NCBI GenBank assembly: GCA_018340375.1
Contig: JAFFJZ010000009.1
Location: 13,966,501 to 14,030,500, forward strand
Source: Gonatopus flavifemur
Lineage: Eukaryota; Arthropoda; Insecta; Hymenoptera; Dryinidae
DNA length: 64,000 nucleotides
Reading direction: 5' to 3'
Part shown: piece after piece, positions 44,891-55,988 of the stretch
Layout: each line of letters starts with the position of its first letter
Numbering within the stretch: the stretch's first letter is position 1
Made by a program: the position numbers and the translations under genes
Notes under the pieces: model-generated
The model's input: only the letters and a program-made list of their open reading frames with translations
Told to the model about the DNA's origin: nothing
The model's database searches: none

Positions 44891-45912
44891 TATATATATA
44901 TATATACCCAAAAAACACATGTACATCAGCCAAAGTACAAACTTACTGACGCCGATATTTCCAGCCATCGGCCGATTGACGGCCAACGAAAGTGCATTGA
45001 ATACTTATTCACATTATTCTGAGCCACGCTTGGAACGAAACGAAATTCTGCACACGTGCCTGATGAGAATTTGAAAATTTTCTCGGAAATTTCATAACTT
45101 TCCAATATGAGAAATTTCAAAAAACTGTCACAATATTTTCACATGGATAAGTTGAGAAAATATTTTTGATATGACTCTATATCTGAATTAGATATGAATT
45201 CGATCCAACCCGATCTCAAATTGGCGCAGATATAATTAGATATATAGATATATAATTATTTCTAATTAGATCTGAATCAGATCTGGTCAAAATTCATATT
45301 TAATTCAGATATAGGTTTATATCTGGATTATATCTAATTTTTTTCCCCCGGGTTGGAATCTATTGAATCGAATTGGATGAAATTTACAGGGCTATTTCTT
45401 TCATAGTTAGAGGTTACGACCAAATTTTGTCAACCCTCCACCCCTGATAATTGGTTTGTTTATAAATCTTTGTTTATAACAATTTATTGGCAACAATTGT
45501 TCTGGAGCATGAAAAATTCTGGGAAAAGTTCATAAAAATGTTTGGAACTGTTTCAAATCAGCTCTGTAAATTTCAAAGTGTGTGTATTTTTTGTTTGATA
45601 ATTCAAACTCAGCCATGCACGTTTTCGAACGCGGAATGGGTCATCTGTTCGTCACACTTACAAAGAAGACTCATTTGTTCAGTTATCATTGGTGATATAT
45701 TATAAGGAATTGATTCACATAAAATTCTGGTTTCAACAATTTATCAATATCAATCATTATTAATAACAATTTTCATATATATTATTATGTGAAACTATAT
45801 AATATCATTATCATTATGCGTAGATTATTATGATGTAGAACAAAATATAAAATTCTCAAAAGACCTTGTTTTCAACTATCGCATCCGGTGCAGAAAATAC
45901 TCGACACGCTAC

Positions 45913-47279
45913 TTAGATATTGTTGATGGGAATGAAGAAATGAAAATTCCTTGTATTTTCTATCGTCAATGCTATTTTGAAACGTTTCTCCAACGATTTT
46001 ATTTCATTATCATATTCGGCAACTGTAGCAAAGGCAAAATTGATATTTTTGAGAAAAATTTGACACCATTCGTATAATGCTTGTGGTGTTGTAATTTGAT
46101 GATTCGTTGCTCGCTGCAAGCTAGCACGAGCTGCATTTCTTTTGACACTTCCACCAATTCCATCACATGCACCTTTACCGTGCGATGTCGCGAAAAAACG
46201 CCACTCTGCATCGATATTGAAATCATTTCAAAAATGAACCAGATTACAGAAATTTTTCTTATTCTTGTATTAGCTGCTGGATATTCAAACTGGAAAATTT
46301 TAGCTTTACATTCTGATGGATTTCACAAACGCATACATTATGGGTTCCGGTAGATCCAACAGGGATACAGTTACGTGGGCGGAGTTTTGAGAATTTTGAA
46401 ATACTTATTTTAATTTCTGCATATTTTGAACAAAACTGTTTATGAATTTCCTCAAGGTTGAACAGTAGCAAACATTTCTGAACTAAATCATGGCCCCATC
46501 CTCATCCACGACTGTAACACAGTCTTTTTTTCCCGGCGTCATACGACTGATTTTGTCAGATGTATAAAATTCTTTTACTTTGGAAACAATATCCTGAGAA
46601 AGTCTGCGACCAATTTTTCTTGCAGAGTATGAACCATAATCATGTGAAAAGCGAATTTTTTTGGCAACAGATGTTGTTCGATAAGGAATGTCAAAATTTC
46701 TTTGCATGCGCCGACTACTCCAATGAGATGGAACGGGGGTCAATAATATAATTGATACCTTCTGTTCCGATCTGTTTCTTTAGATAAGACAACTTTGATT
46801 TCCTCTGACAATTTTTCATCTGTTTCATTTCTACCCTGAGAAGTTTTCGGAGCTTGTTTCTTCGTGGATTCTAATTCTGCTGTTGAGCATCATTTGTTAG
46901 TTCTCCAATTTATACGGTGAATAGTTCCAAAATTGTTTACATAATTTTGTGTATTGATAAACACAAAAATTAGCTCACCTTCAAATGAGGGATCAAGAAA
47001 TGAATCGTCGATGTTATCGCAATCAGTACTATAATCTTCATCACTACTTGTCGCGTTATTTGTTGAATCATCTGATTGTGGATCTGAAGATGATTCTGAA
47101 GGCAATACGATAACTTCCTGGTGTTTAGGAAACATCAAACGACCCGTCGTGCATATGTATTTGCCGATCAAACAGTGGAAGCGATTTTCCCATTGTTCTG
47201 TCACAAGTTTGATAGTTTTATGAACATTGTTGTGGAAATCCCGTTCATGGGGATTGCAACAAGTATTTAGGGATGACAT
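45913..47279 (-). pseudogene. HGKGxCDGxGG-family gene, frameshifted and internally deleted
   Basis: Exon 1 (47279-46979) starts MSSLNTCCNPHERDF, has a Ser/Asp-rich acidic stretch and ends at a GTGAGC donor. A probable exon follows (about 46873-46757). 46743-46483 has KIRFSHDYGSYSARKIG and FYTSDKISRMTPGKKDCVTV. A frameshift near 46483-46490 leads into VQKCLLLFNLEEIHKQF and FSKLRPRNCIPVGSTGTHNVCVCEIHQNVKLKF. After 46259 the centre of the family, including the YFSDG motif, is missing, and the frame resumes at EWRFFATSHGKGACDGIGGSV and ALYEWCQIFLKN. The family is widespread in arthropods and unnamed. It sits between long inverted repeats (39590-48620). Confidence 0.78.
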
Positions 47280-47974
47280 TTTAAAAAAAATTCACATAAT
47301 ATGAAAGACACGGAAACATGAATTGCGCACAATTAAAAGAATAGGACTAGTGTTGCCGCGATATTATCGTCGAAATTCAGAAATAATCGATTATCTTAAT
47401 TTTGACAGGTTTTCATGGAACTTTCAACGCGTAGATCTTCGACTGTGAATGAAATGAAACGGGATAATGGATCATCTTGGTCTTTTAAACAAAATAAATC
47501 AAAATATTCTCACACTATCGTAACGATAATTATCGATATATCGTAACGATAAATGGAAGCATATCCTGGTTTATTTTGGGTACAAGTCTGGGATCATTCA
47601 TTATTCCGTTTCATCATGAGCATAATCGAAGATTCGTGGATTATATATTCCATAGGAACGTGTAAGAATTGAGATAATCGATTATTCCTCAATTATCGAC
47701 GATAATATCGCGGCAACACTAAATAGGACTGTCTGCTGGTTGACTATTTTGACAAGCTTTGTTAAGGACTTCCAAAATTATCGGAAAAAATTTGACGATC
47801 ATCAATAAAAATTAGACGATCACCCAATCAAAAACAGCGTCAAAGTATTGATATAACAATTGACGATACTGAAAAAACCATCATCGCAGCCGAAAAAACA
47901 ATCGTCCAAGCCGAATTGCAGAGACACTTTTGGAATTAATTATCAGAATGGGTGAAAACGAACTTCTTTGAAAA
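47280..47974. other. interior of the long-inverted-repeat element, no gene
   Basis: Lies 5-prime of the pseudogene inside the element. 47341-47720 contains an inverted pair (GTTGCCGCGATATTATCGTC near 47352, complement near 47715) enclosing ATCGATAATTATCG words: a small TTGCCGCGATATTATCG-ended MITE of about 370 bp. It may sit in the promoter region of the gene. Confidence 0.5.
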
Positions 47975-48620
47975 CTCTATATTTTATTACATGATTAACA
48001 CATAATGATTGTTATTAATAATAAATTATTGAAACCAGAATTTTATGTGAATTAATTCCTCATAATATATCACAAATGATAACTGAATAAATGAGTCTTT
48101 TTTGTAAGTGTGACGAACAGATAACCAATCCCGCGTTCTAAAACGTGCATGGCTGAGTTTGAATTATCATATTTCTCAGACAAAGAATACACACTCTTTG
48201 AAATTTACAGAGATGATTTGAAACAGTTTCAAAAATTTTTATGAACTTCTTCCAGAATTTTTCATGCTCCAGAACAATGTTTTCCAATAAATTGTTATAA
48301 ACAAAGATATATAAACAAACCAATTATAAGAGGTGGGGGGTTGAAAAAATTTTGTCGTGACCTCTCACTATAAAAGAAATAGCCCTGCAAATTTCATCCA
48401 ATTCGATTCAGTAGATTCCAAGACATAATTATTTGAAAAAAAAAATTACGAAAAATTGTTCATGTCAATAACTTGGCGGAAAAATTTTTTTATTGATCAT
48501 CCTTTGGGGGATCGATTTTGCTATCAAAATACTACCGATTTCACATATTGAAGTTGAACAACCAGACCAAGCGATTTTTAGTGAGCCATTTCACGAATTC
48601 TGACTCCATAATGAAATACT

Positions 48621-49512
48621 ATATAATGTCAGCGGTGTATAGTTGCAGAGTGAAAATGATATTTTGAACAAACCGTTTCCACAGAGCACTCGTTGTCTAA
48701 AAGATACCCTCAGAAATAATTGAGAACAATGCAAAAAGTTTCATGCGACATGAATAGACATCTTTTAGAAGTCTTAAACTGTTCTTAGTTCTGAAAAATA
48801 TCTTTAAGAACGTTTTCAGAAACCTTTTAGAAATTTCTGAAAGATGTCTTTTAGAGAATTCTAAAAGGTGTCTGAAAACGTTCTTGAAGATATCTTTTAG
48901 AAGTAAGAACAGTTTAAGACTTCCAAAAGATATCTACCCAGCCAGCACCAATGATCAATTTGAATTCATAAAAGATCATGAAGACTTCTCAAAGACTTCT
49001 CAAATAGTCCCCGTTATGCGACTAACAATGAGTTCAATATGAATCTGATGCATTCAAAATGAACTCTTGATGAACAACCTAATGATCAGGAAGAACTCAT
49101 ATCGAGACTACATATTGGATTCTTTCTGAACATCAAGTTGTTCATCAAGAGTTCATTTTGATGCATTCTATTCATATTGAACTCATTGTTGGTCGCATAA
49201 CGGGAGCTCTTCGCGGGAGCTTTGGTGCTGTCTGGGTATTCATGTTGCATAAGACTCCTTCAATTGAATGGACTTACAAGTAGGAGAAATCAGTACATTT
49301 AGTGGAACATATTTAGAAATGAATTCCGTCTTTTAGTGGTCGTTAATATTTCGTGAATACCACAGATTCTTTTTGAAGTATTTCTGGAAAAGTATTGTGG
49401 AGTGAATATTCGGTAATTTTAGTGTGCACATCATGAGGAGACAAAATCGTACCTTTTACAAACTTTCAAACTTCTCGGGATCTCTATGGTTAATGTAAAC
49501 TTTCAATTCATG
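48621..49512. mobile_element. AGATATCTT-type repeat holding a 300-bp MITE
   Basis: 48700-48936 consists of words such as TCTTTTAGAAGTCTTAAAC and their complements. A MITE at 48937-49236 starts CCCAGCCAGCACC, ends GGTGCTGTCTGGG and is flanked by TA (48935-48936, 49237-49238). Its arms carry TGCGACTAACAATGAGTTCA and AATGAACTCTTGATGAACAA with complements. 49240-49512 shows nothing recognised. Confidence 0.65.
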
Positions 49513-49879
49513 CACTGAGAGAAATAATTAGTAATACCAAGAAAATGTATTTCTGAATTTTTTCCAAGAATACACTCTTGATGAACAGTTGACACAGTGA
49601 TGCCAGCATTTGGTCGACCGAGTCGATTTTCCCTCTCCATCACATCTGTCTGTATAGAAATGACACACACACAATCAAACCTCCGACAAAAGAAATTTGA
49701 TTGTATACAGCGTGATGGCGGGGGAAAATCGACTTAGTCGACCAAATGCTGGCATCACTGAGTTGACATCTTGAGGCCCAAGAAACATTTTCTTGTATCA
49801 AGGACACATATTTCTTAAGAAGCGGATTTCTCCAAACATGAAAATATGTTGTTGGTGATAGTAATTATTTCTCTCAGTG
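49513..49879. mobile_element. CACTGAGAG-type MITE interrupted by a hAT MITE
   Basis: CACTGAGAGAAATAATTA at 49513 is mirrored by the complement ending at 49879. Internal AAGAAAATGTATTTCTGA-like arms follow. The hAT MITE 49595-49760 sits inside. It is related to the outermost MITE at 1700-14865. Confidence 0.7.
49595..49760. mobile_element. hAT-type MITE, copy 2 (166 bp)
   Basis: CAGTGATGCCAGCATTTGG at 49595 and its complement ending at 49760, flanked by the octamer AGTTGACA (49587-49594 and 49761-49768). Same family as 18086-18249, with a similar interior (ACACACAATCAAA). Confidence 0.92.
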
Positions 49880-50383
49880 TGGATGAATCTACCTTATTTG
49901 CAATCCGATTGTAATAGCAGGTACATTCAAAGTTTTATCCTGTGTTATTCATGATCATGTGTTCATATAACCTCAAAGGCACTGGAAAATTCATCTACTT
50001 AAACGGATCTTAATCAAGACACCCTTTGGAAATATTTCCAAGACTTCTAAAAGATATCTTTAAGAACTCTTCAATAACGTTCTTGAAGATCTCTCAATCA
50101 AGTATTCTTTCAGATATCTTCAAGAACTGAAATGTTCGTTGGGAACCTCTAGTATTTTGTGGTTAGATACCGATACACAGAGTGTCAGGTGTACAAACTG
50201 AGGTAGATTGGATGTGAATTCAGTGGGACTTCGGTGTCCCGATTGAAATTATGTACAGGGGTCTTCTGGTGTAAACTAGGTGGAATCCAGTGCACGTTCT
50301 CTATTTTATGGACGTTTGTTTGTTTTTGGTGGCGACCAGTAGAAACTACGTGTGGATTTGGTGTCAATTCAGTACAAGTTCAG
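49880..50383. repeat. degenerate repeats, no gene
   Basis: 50000-50140 is AGATATCTT-rich as at 48.7 kb. 50150-50380 is a degenerate repeat of GTGTCAATTCAGT/GTGAATTCAGTG words which resumes after the foldback element at 51710-52120, so the foldback element was inserted into it. Confidence 0.55.
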
Positions 50384-51702
50384 TGTCCTGTACAGCACAC
50401 CTCCGTGGCCTCCACGGAGATGTCCTGTACAGCACACCTCCGTGGCCTCCACGGAGAACAAAGGTGGATCCTCCACGGAAGCAACGTGGAGGCTACGTAG
50501 CCGTTAGGTGGAAAACACGTAGAGTCTGCATAGAGGCGCCGGAAAAATGTCCGCCCTATGCAACGTTGCCACAGCGTGGAACGAAGGTGGTAGGAACGTG
50601 GTGGCGAGGTGGAACGAAAGTGGAGGCAACGGAGGAGCGAGGTGGAACAAAGGTGGACGCAACGGAGAGGCGACGTGGACGCGTTGTAATATTCGGAAAG
50701 GTGGCGCTGTATGCGTCTATTCGGATAGGTGGCATCAACGTTTCTCCTGCGAGGTATTGATACATCGTACCACCTCGCCACCACGAAGATACGACGTAAA
50801 AACACACGCACTGCAACGTGGTGTACACGTGGAGTGAATTTTTACAGCTAGGTTTTGGTTAAATTATGAAGGTTGGAATTTCGATTATTGATTCGATTTT
50901 CTTTTTTTGCTTCCAATGAAACAATCATTGTCATTGGTTAGTTTTCTTTTTGGAAATTCAGGTATCATACGTGACGTTGAATTTTTATAATAAATCATTA
51001 GATAATGTAAGACCAATCCAAAAACTGTTGCCAGTGTATTTTATATATATATAATAAAAATTCGGACGAATTGTGCATTTTTTTATTCAATCTGCCTCTT
51101 CGCAGCACAATGTGAAGAACATTTTCATTTGATTTACAAAAATAATATATATTGTTGTCAACTTACCTTCCTTGAGATCCAGTGTGTTTTCATTCTTTCC
51201 CAAACTAAAAATAAATTAATCATTCGCATAGTCTTGAAATTTTGAAATGCTTGCAAACATTCAAATTTTGCGCGCCAAAACCTAGCTGTAAAAATTCACT
51301 CCACGTGTACACCACGTTGCAGTGCGTGTGTTTCTACGTCGTATCTCCGTGGTGGCGACGTGGAGGCGAGGTGGTACGATGTATCAATACCACGCAGGAG
51401 CAACGTTGATGCCACCTATCCAAATAGACGCATGCAGCGCCACCTTTCCGAATATTACAATGCGTCCACGTCGCGTCTCCGTTGCGTCCACCTTTGTTCC
51501 ACCTCGCTTCTCCGTTGCCTCCACTTTCGTTCCACCTCACCACCACGTTCCACGCTGTGGCAACGTTGCATAGGGCGGACATTTCTCCGGCGCCTCTATG
51601 CAGACTCTACGTGTTTTCCACCTAACGGCTACGTAGCCTCCACGTTGCTTACGTGGAGGATCCACCTTTGTTCTCCGTGGAGGCCACGGAGGTGTGCTGT
51701 AC
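50384..51702. mobile_element. GC-rich foldback element with about 430-bp arms
   Basis: The left arm (about 50427-50857) and right arm (51276-51702) are inverted copies with termini GTACAGCACACCTCCGTGG. They are far richer in G+C and CpG than the neighbourhood, with ACGTGGAGGC and GGTGGAACGAAAGTGG words in series. The spacer (50858-51275) is AT-rich. At the left end a 37-bp unit (50384-50420) is exactly duplicated (50421-50457), the right end has one. Open frames in the arms run through both orientations and are not genes. Confidence 0.8.
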
Positions 51703-53555
51703 GGGGTATTTGTATTTCAATCAAGAATATGTACGGTTGTCTACCAGTATAAACTGAGGGGAATACAGTGTACTGTCTATCCTCCGCATCAGTTTCGAGT
51801 GTATGGTCGGTGGAAATTGAGTGTGGGACAGGTGTGAATTTAGTGAGATTACGGTTCACCCGTTTTTCGATTTAGATCATGCACATAGGTCTTCCAGTAT
51901 GAACCATGCAAAATTGGGAATATGTTTTTTATTTTTCGGATTTCCTTCCAGCGTACAATGAGTAGAAATTGAATGTGCATTCGGTGAAAATTCAGTGGGA
52001 ATTCGGTGTACCCGTGTTTCGATTGACATTGAGTACAGATGTCTTTTGGTGTGAACAAGGTGGAATTTGGCATATATATTCTTCATTTTCCTGATTCATT
52101 GTTGGTGTCTGTATAGAACCGGATATACAGGGTGGCGCAAAAGTCTAGAAACACCCCCATAACTTTTGAACGGGGCATAATAATTGGATCAATCTTTTTG
52201 GATTAAATGAGGGATCAAGGGCTATCTCGACGGGAAATTTGCTCTCCCCAGCCCTGTAGGGGACGATGAGGGAGGGGGGGGGGGAGGGGGCCAAAATCTC
52301 AAATGAGACGAGAGGGCTTGTGATACGTCGTTCGATAGGGTTTTCCAACCCGAATCCAGCGGTTCTTTGTTTTTTTGAAATCGGATCATTTTTCGCTGAG
52401 TTATCGTAATTTCAATACTCTGATGTGGCAATTCGATCGAATTTTTTTTTAATCGGAGGTTTTTTTATCCCAATCTTGGCATTACCCAGAATCAACGGCG
52501 TGGACGTGTCGGGAACCTGATTCCTTTTGTGTGTGTGTGTGTGTGTGCGCGCGCGCGTGGTTTTCAGGCACTCATCGGTATACGTAGTATACCAGCACGA
52601 AGTGCCTCTCGCACCCGCTATCGTACGCTCTGACCGTATCTCCTAAAATATTTGAGTAATCCAATTGGCCGTTGGATAGTTTTTGATTTCATGCAATACT
52701 GATTGATAATCCGTGGGGTTGTCTGTATGTCTGTCTGTCTGTCTGTCTGTCTGTACCAGGGATAACTCTGGACCGAGTGGACCAAATTGGATGAAATTTA
52801 TAGAGGACCTTCTTCGAACCCATCCCCCGAGACCATTTTTTTTATTGCAATCGGACACGTCCTTCTATTTTTTTTTAATTTTTTTCTGAAAAAATAGGTG
52901 ATCTCGGAGAAAATTTTCTCCGCTGTATACATATATATGGGGCATTCCACGTCAGATCGGCCGAAAAAAAACTGACATGTTTCCGATTTGAACCAGATTT
53001 GGTGGGGTCAAAGAGGTGCTCGAACAAAGACAAAACCCCTAATATTAGCATTTTCCATGCAGTTTTATGGATTTTGTAGTACAAACAGAAAAAAATCACA
53101 TTTTTATTCATTTCAATTATCTACACAGGGACATGAGGTAAAATTCACTCATCTGCTCAACTAAATTCTCTTTTTGGGAAAATTTTTGAAAAATTTGTTT
53201 TCCCAAAATTTTCTGGAAAAAAAATTATTCCTCTCAAAAAAATCAATTTATCTCGAAAGGCCCGGTCTTCGATTTTTTTGGAAAAGATATATGTTGTAGC
53301 TGCATTCTGCACGAACATTTTCCATTTTTGAAATGACAGGAGCCTTCGAAATTGTGGAAGTTATGAACGTTTTAGTGAAGCAACTCGCGTTATGACATGA
53401 TTTTGCGCGAGACTGAAATTTCACAGTGCGAGGAAATTATACAAATTTTTGGCTTGGTTGTCGATAATCATTTTGCAACCATTTTTTCTCAGTCTGTTAT
53501 TGTATAAATGATTATTTCAGGATATCCCAATAGAATTTCATAACTACCAAGGACG
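51703..53555. other. repeat remnants and microsatellites, no gene
   Basis: 51710-52120 continues the GTGAATTCAGTG-type repeat. 52128 starts ACAGGGTGGCGCAAAAGTCT, a mariner-like end without a visible partner. 52529-52558 is (GT)n(GC)n and 52721-52756 is (TGTC)n. 52620-53110 resembles dispersed repeats (GGACCAAATTGGATGAAATT also occurs as a variant at 45365). 53110-53555 shows nothing recognised. Confidence 0.55.
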
Positions 53556-53880
53556 TTATTGACACAAATGTGAGTTGCAATAAAGAAGTATTTTCTGGGT
53601 TTTTTCTTTGAAGCCATCACTATTTTTAATCAAGACATGATCTCTCATTCCTGGAAGTTCTCTTGAGTTTTGCTCACATAGATGAAACTGCTTCATTGCA
53701 GCGATCTTTTCATTTGGGAGTCCTTTTCCGGTTTGTGCGTCCGGCACAGAAAGTACTCCCTTTTCATCTCTCAATTTTATCGCTTGATTGACCATGTATT
53801 TAGAGTAGTTGAATCGTTTTATTATATCAGTAAATTCGAACAAAGATGGCAAAGATGTTGAAATTCGGAACTTATCGTCT
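53556..53880 (-). pseudogene. HGKG-family fragment, inverted duplicate
   Basis: A minus-strand exon starts after TTTCCAG (53881-53887) with DDKFRISTSLPSLFEF, then FNYSKYMVNQAIKLRDEKG, VPDAQTGKGLPNEK, SRELPGMRDHVLIKNSDGF and QKILLYCNSHL, then stops. It corresponds to the exon at 55380 of the + copy but extends further into the region that copy has lost (compare SRMTPGKKDCVTV...KCLLLFNL at 46.5 kb). Sequence out to about 54090 mirrors 55170-55380, including intron. Confidence 0.72.
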
Positions 53881-54346
53881 CTGGAAAGGTCACAGCTTGT
53901 TTCATTAATCAAATTATCGAATCATAAGTGACCGTACGTACATAATTAAGGGAAGTATTGGGATTCGATACATTCCTATTTCATGTAATTATCGTTCAAC
54001 AATATTTGAAGTTTTCAACTTTGAAATATTACCGGAATGTATTTTCGGTTCGGAACTTTTCTTGATACGTGGTCATGACTTCTTCGTGCATTTAAAATGT
54101 TCCACTTGGCTACGATGCGATCAACTTCAGTTTATTTAGATAACTATCAACTTGTATTCGGCTGACTTCAATTGTTGTTACGCGTTATTCATATGTCGAT
54201 GCGACTGAGGTTAGTCTGTTTTGATCACAATCAATTTGTTTCCGGCTGATGTTTGTTCTTGTTCAAAAGTTGTGTGAGAACCTTTGAATTTTCATAGCGG
54301 ATTTTTGTTTAGTATTCAAATTATTCGACTTTACTTATGGATCGAT

Positions 54347-55988
54347 ATGAGTCGGCCAAAGGAACAGCTTTGCTGGAATCCATTCGGAACCTGCAGTGGC
54401 CGTAAGTTCTCGTATATCAGTAGTCTTTTTTTACGCGTTCAACTTTCCAATTATTGAGTAATGCTCTTTTGCATTATTGACGTAGCACTTTTTAGCTCGC
54501 TCCACTATTGTTGTGATCCCTTTCCTTTTTTGTAGGTAGTGCAAAAGACTTGAAAAGATTATCGGAAGAAAATCAATTAAAATTTGAATCAGTACCTGAT
54601 AATGCAGTAGTTTGCACCAGATGTAGGATAAAAATTAATGGGGTCCAACCAGAACGAGCCCCCCAATCACACTTAGAATTATGCTCGTCGGGCAACGACG
54701 ATAAAACAGAAGAATTCACAGAACACAGTGGAGGTAAGCAAAAACTCAATACTGCACTTGCTGCTTTAGATGAGAGCCGAATTGACGATAGCAAGTATGT
54801 AAATGCATTACATTTTTGATTCCATTGAAAAACTCTTCTTATACACGGGGAGATCTATATGATTATTGTCACTAAAAGGTCTCAACCAAATATTCTCAGA
54901 GGAATGAATCAACTCCGAGTTTTTGATTGAATCAATCAAATTTTCAGTACATCCCATTCAGAATGTTCAGTTGAGACGTTTTAGTTAAAGTAACTATATA
55001 AATTTCTCCCAGTATAATCATTACTATCTATTAATAATTTCTTCATCTCGATTTTTCAAAAAAAAATATGTGACTGAAGAAGTAGAATCTGCACAAGCAA
55101 CCATCAAGCGAAAATTCGAAGAAATCACAAATGTGAAAATTGCTATCGACAATGACGATAAAGTGAAAGCTTACGAAGAAGTCATGACCACGTACCAAGA
55201 AACGTTCCAGGCCGAAAATACATCCCGGTAATATTTCAAAGTTAAAAACTTCAAATATTGTTGAACGATAATTACATGAAATAGAAATATATCGAATCCC
55301 AATACTTTCCTTAATTATGTACGTACGGCCACTTGTGATTCGGTAGTTTAATTAATGAAATAAACTGTGACTATTTCAGAGACGATAAGTTCCGAATTTC
55401 AACATCTTCGCCATCTTTGTTCAAATGTACTGATATAATGAAACGATTTAACTACTCTAAATACATGGCCAATCAAGCGATACAATTAAGAGATGAAAAG
55501 GGAGTGCTTTCTGTGCCTGACGCGCAGATCGGAAAAGGACTCCCAGATGAAACGACGAACATGATACTATTGCTGTGTTCATGTTCCAGAAAAAAATGAT
55601 CCAGTTTCTGAAAGAAAAGTTTGCAGTTGTTAGAAAAATTATCTATTTTTCCGACGGTGCACCACAGCAGTATAAAAATAAGAAAAATTTTTGTAATTTA
55701 AGTCATCATAAAAAAGATTTTGAAGTCGAAGCAGTGTGGAACTTTTTCGCTCATGGGAAAGGAGCTTGCGATGGTGTTGGTGGTACATTAAAACTCCTAG
55801 CAAGACGATACTGCCTACAGAGAGGGACAAGAAATGAGATTCTAACAGTTGCAAAACTATATGAGTGGGCTTCAGATAGTTTAAAAAATTATCATCTATG
55901 CTTTTGTTCTCAGGGCGACTCGGGGGGCATAATCTCAAATGCAACATTCTCAAACGGATTTCAGCGCTGCCGTACGGTAGTACAGTGA
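54347..55988 (+). pseudogene. HGKG-family gene, internally deleted copy
   Basis: Exons with consistent phases: 54347-54401 (MSRPKEQLCWNPFGTCSG), 54536-54733 (VVCTRCRIKINGVQPERA, a CxxC), 55080-55227 (ATIKRKFEEITNVKIAI...) and 55380 onward (NYSKYMANQAIQLRDEKG, PDAQIGKGLPDET). At about 55550 the frame jumps to NDEHDTIAVFMF in another register, then IIYFSDGAPQQYKNKKNF, WNFFAHGKGACDGVGGTLK and KLYEWASDSLKNYHL, ending at 55988. The part between GLPDET and NDEHDT, including the SRxxPGxxD region, is deleted. Alternative splicing into the frame after 54734 (LNTALAALDESRIDDSK) is possible. N-terminal CxNPF, YFSDG and HGKGxCDGxGG are the family marks. Confidence 0.75.

Larger units (their letters stand above)
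39784..45351. mobile_element. insertion block with CCCGGG...AAAATTAGATATAAT ends
   Basis: The left end CCCGGGAAGAACAAAATTAG and right end (complement of CCCGGGGGAAAAAAATTAG) are inverted repeats. The sites flanking them rejoin the left arm of the outer element with a possible TT duplication. Near both ends the sequence is packed with AGATATAATCAGAT-like words (39790-40040, 40615-40720, 45180-45340). It may be one MITE of about 1.1 kb that later collected the hAT MITE, the 40.8-42.8 kb material and the mariner, or one larger element; this cannot be decided by eye. Confidence 0.6.
39590..48620. mobile_element. composite: long-inverted-repeat DNA element carrying an HGKG-family gene
   Basis: The right arm (about 47975-48620) matches, in reverse complement, 45352-45800 and then 39590-39783, so the left arm is continuous except for a 5.6-kb insertion at 39784-45351. 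Examples are TTGGAATCTATTGAATCGAA (45353) against its complement near 48424, and AAATCGGTAGTATTTTGG (39661) against its complement near 48525. The arms are about 0.6 kb and roughly 85-90% alike by eye. Between them lies the minus-strand pseudogene 45913-47279. This makes the gene family likely cargo, probably the transposase, of a DNA transposon. The outermost ends and the target duplication are not resolved. Confidence 0.65.

Noticed and set aside
50290..50837. Overlapping frames in the foldback arms
   Set aside because: Open in both orientations because of repeated ACGTGG words; no protein family.
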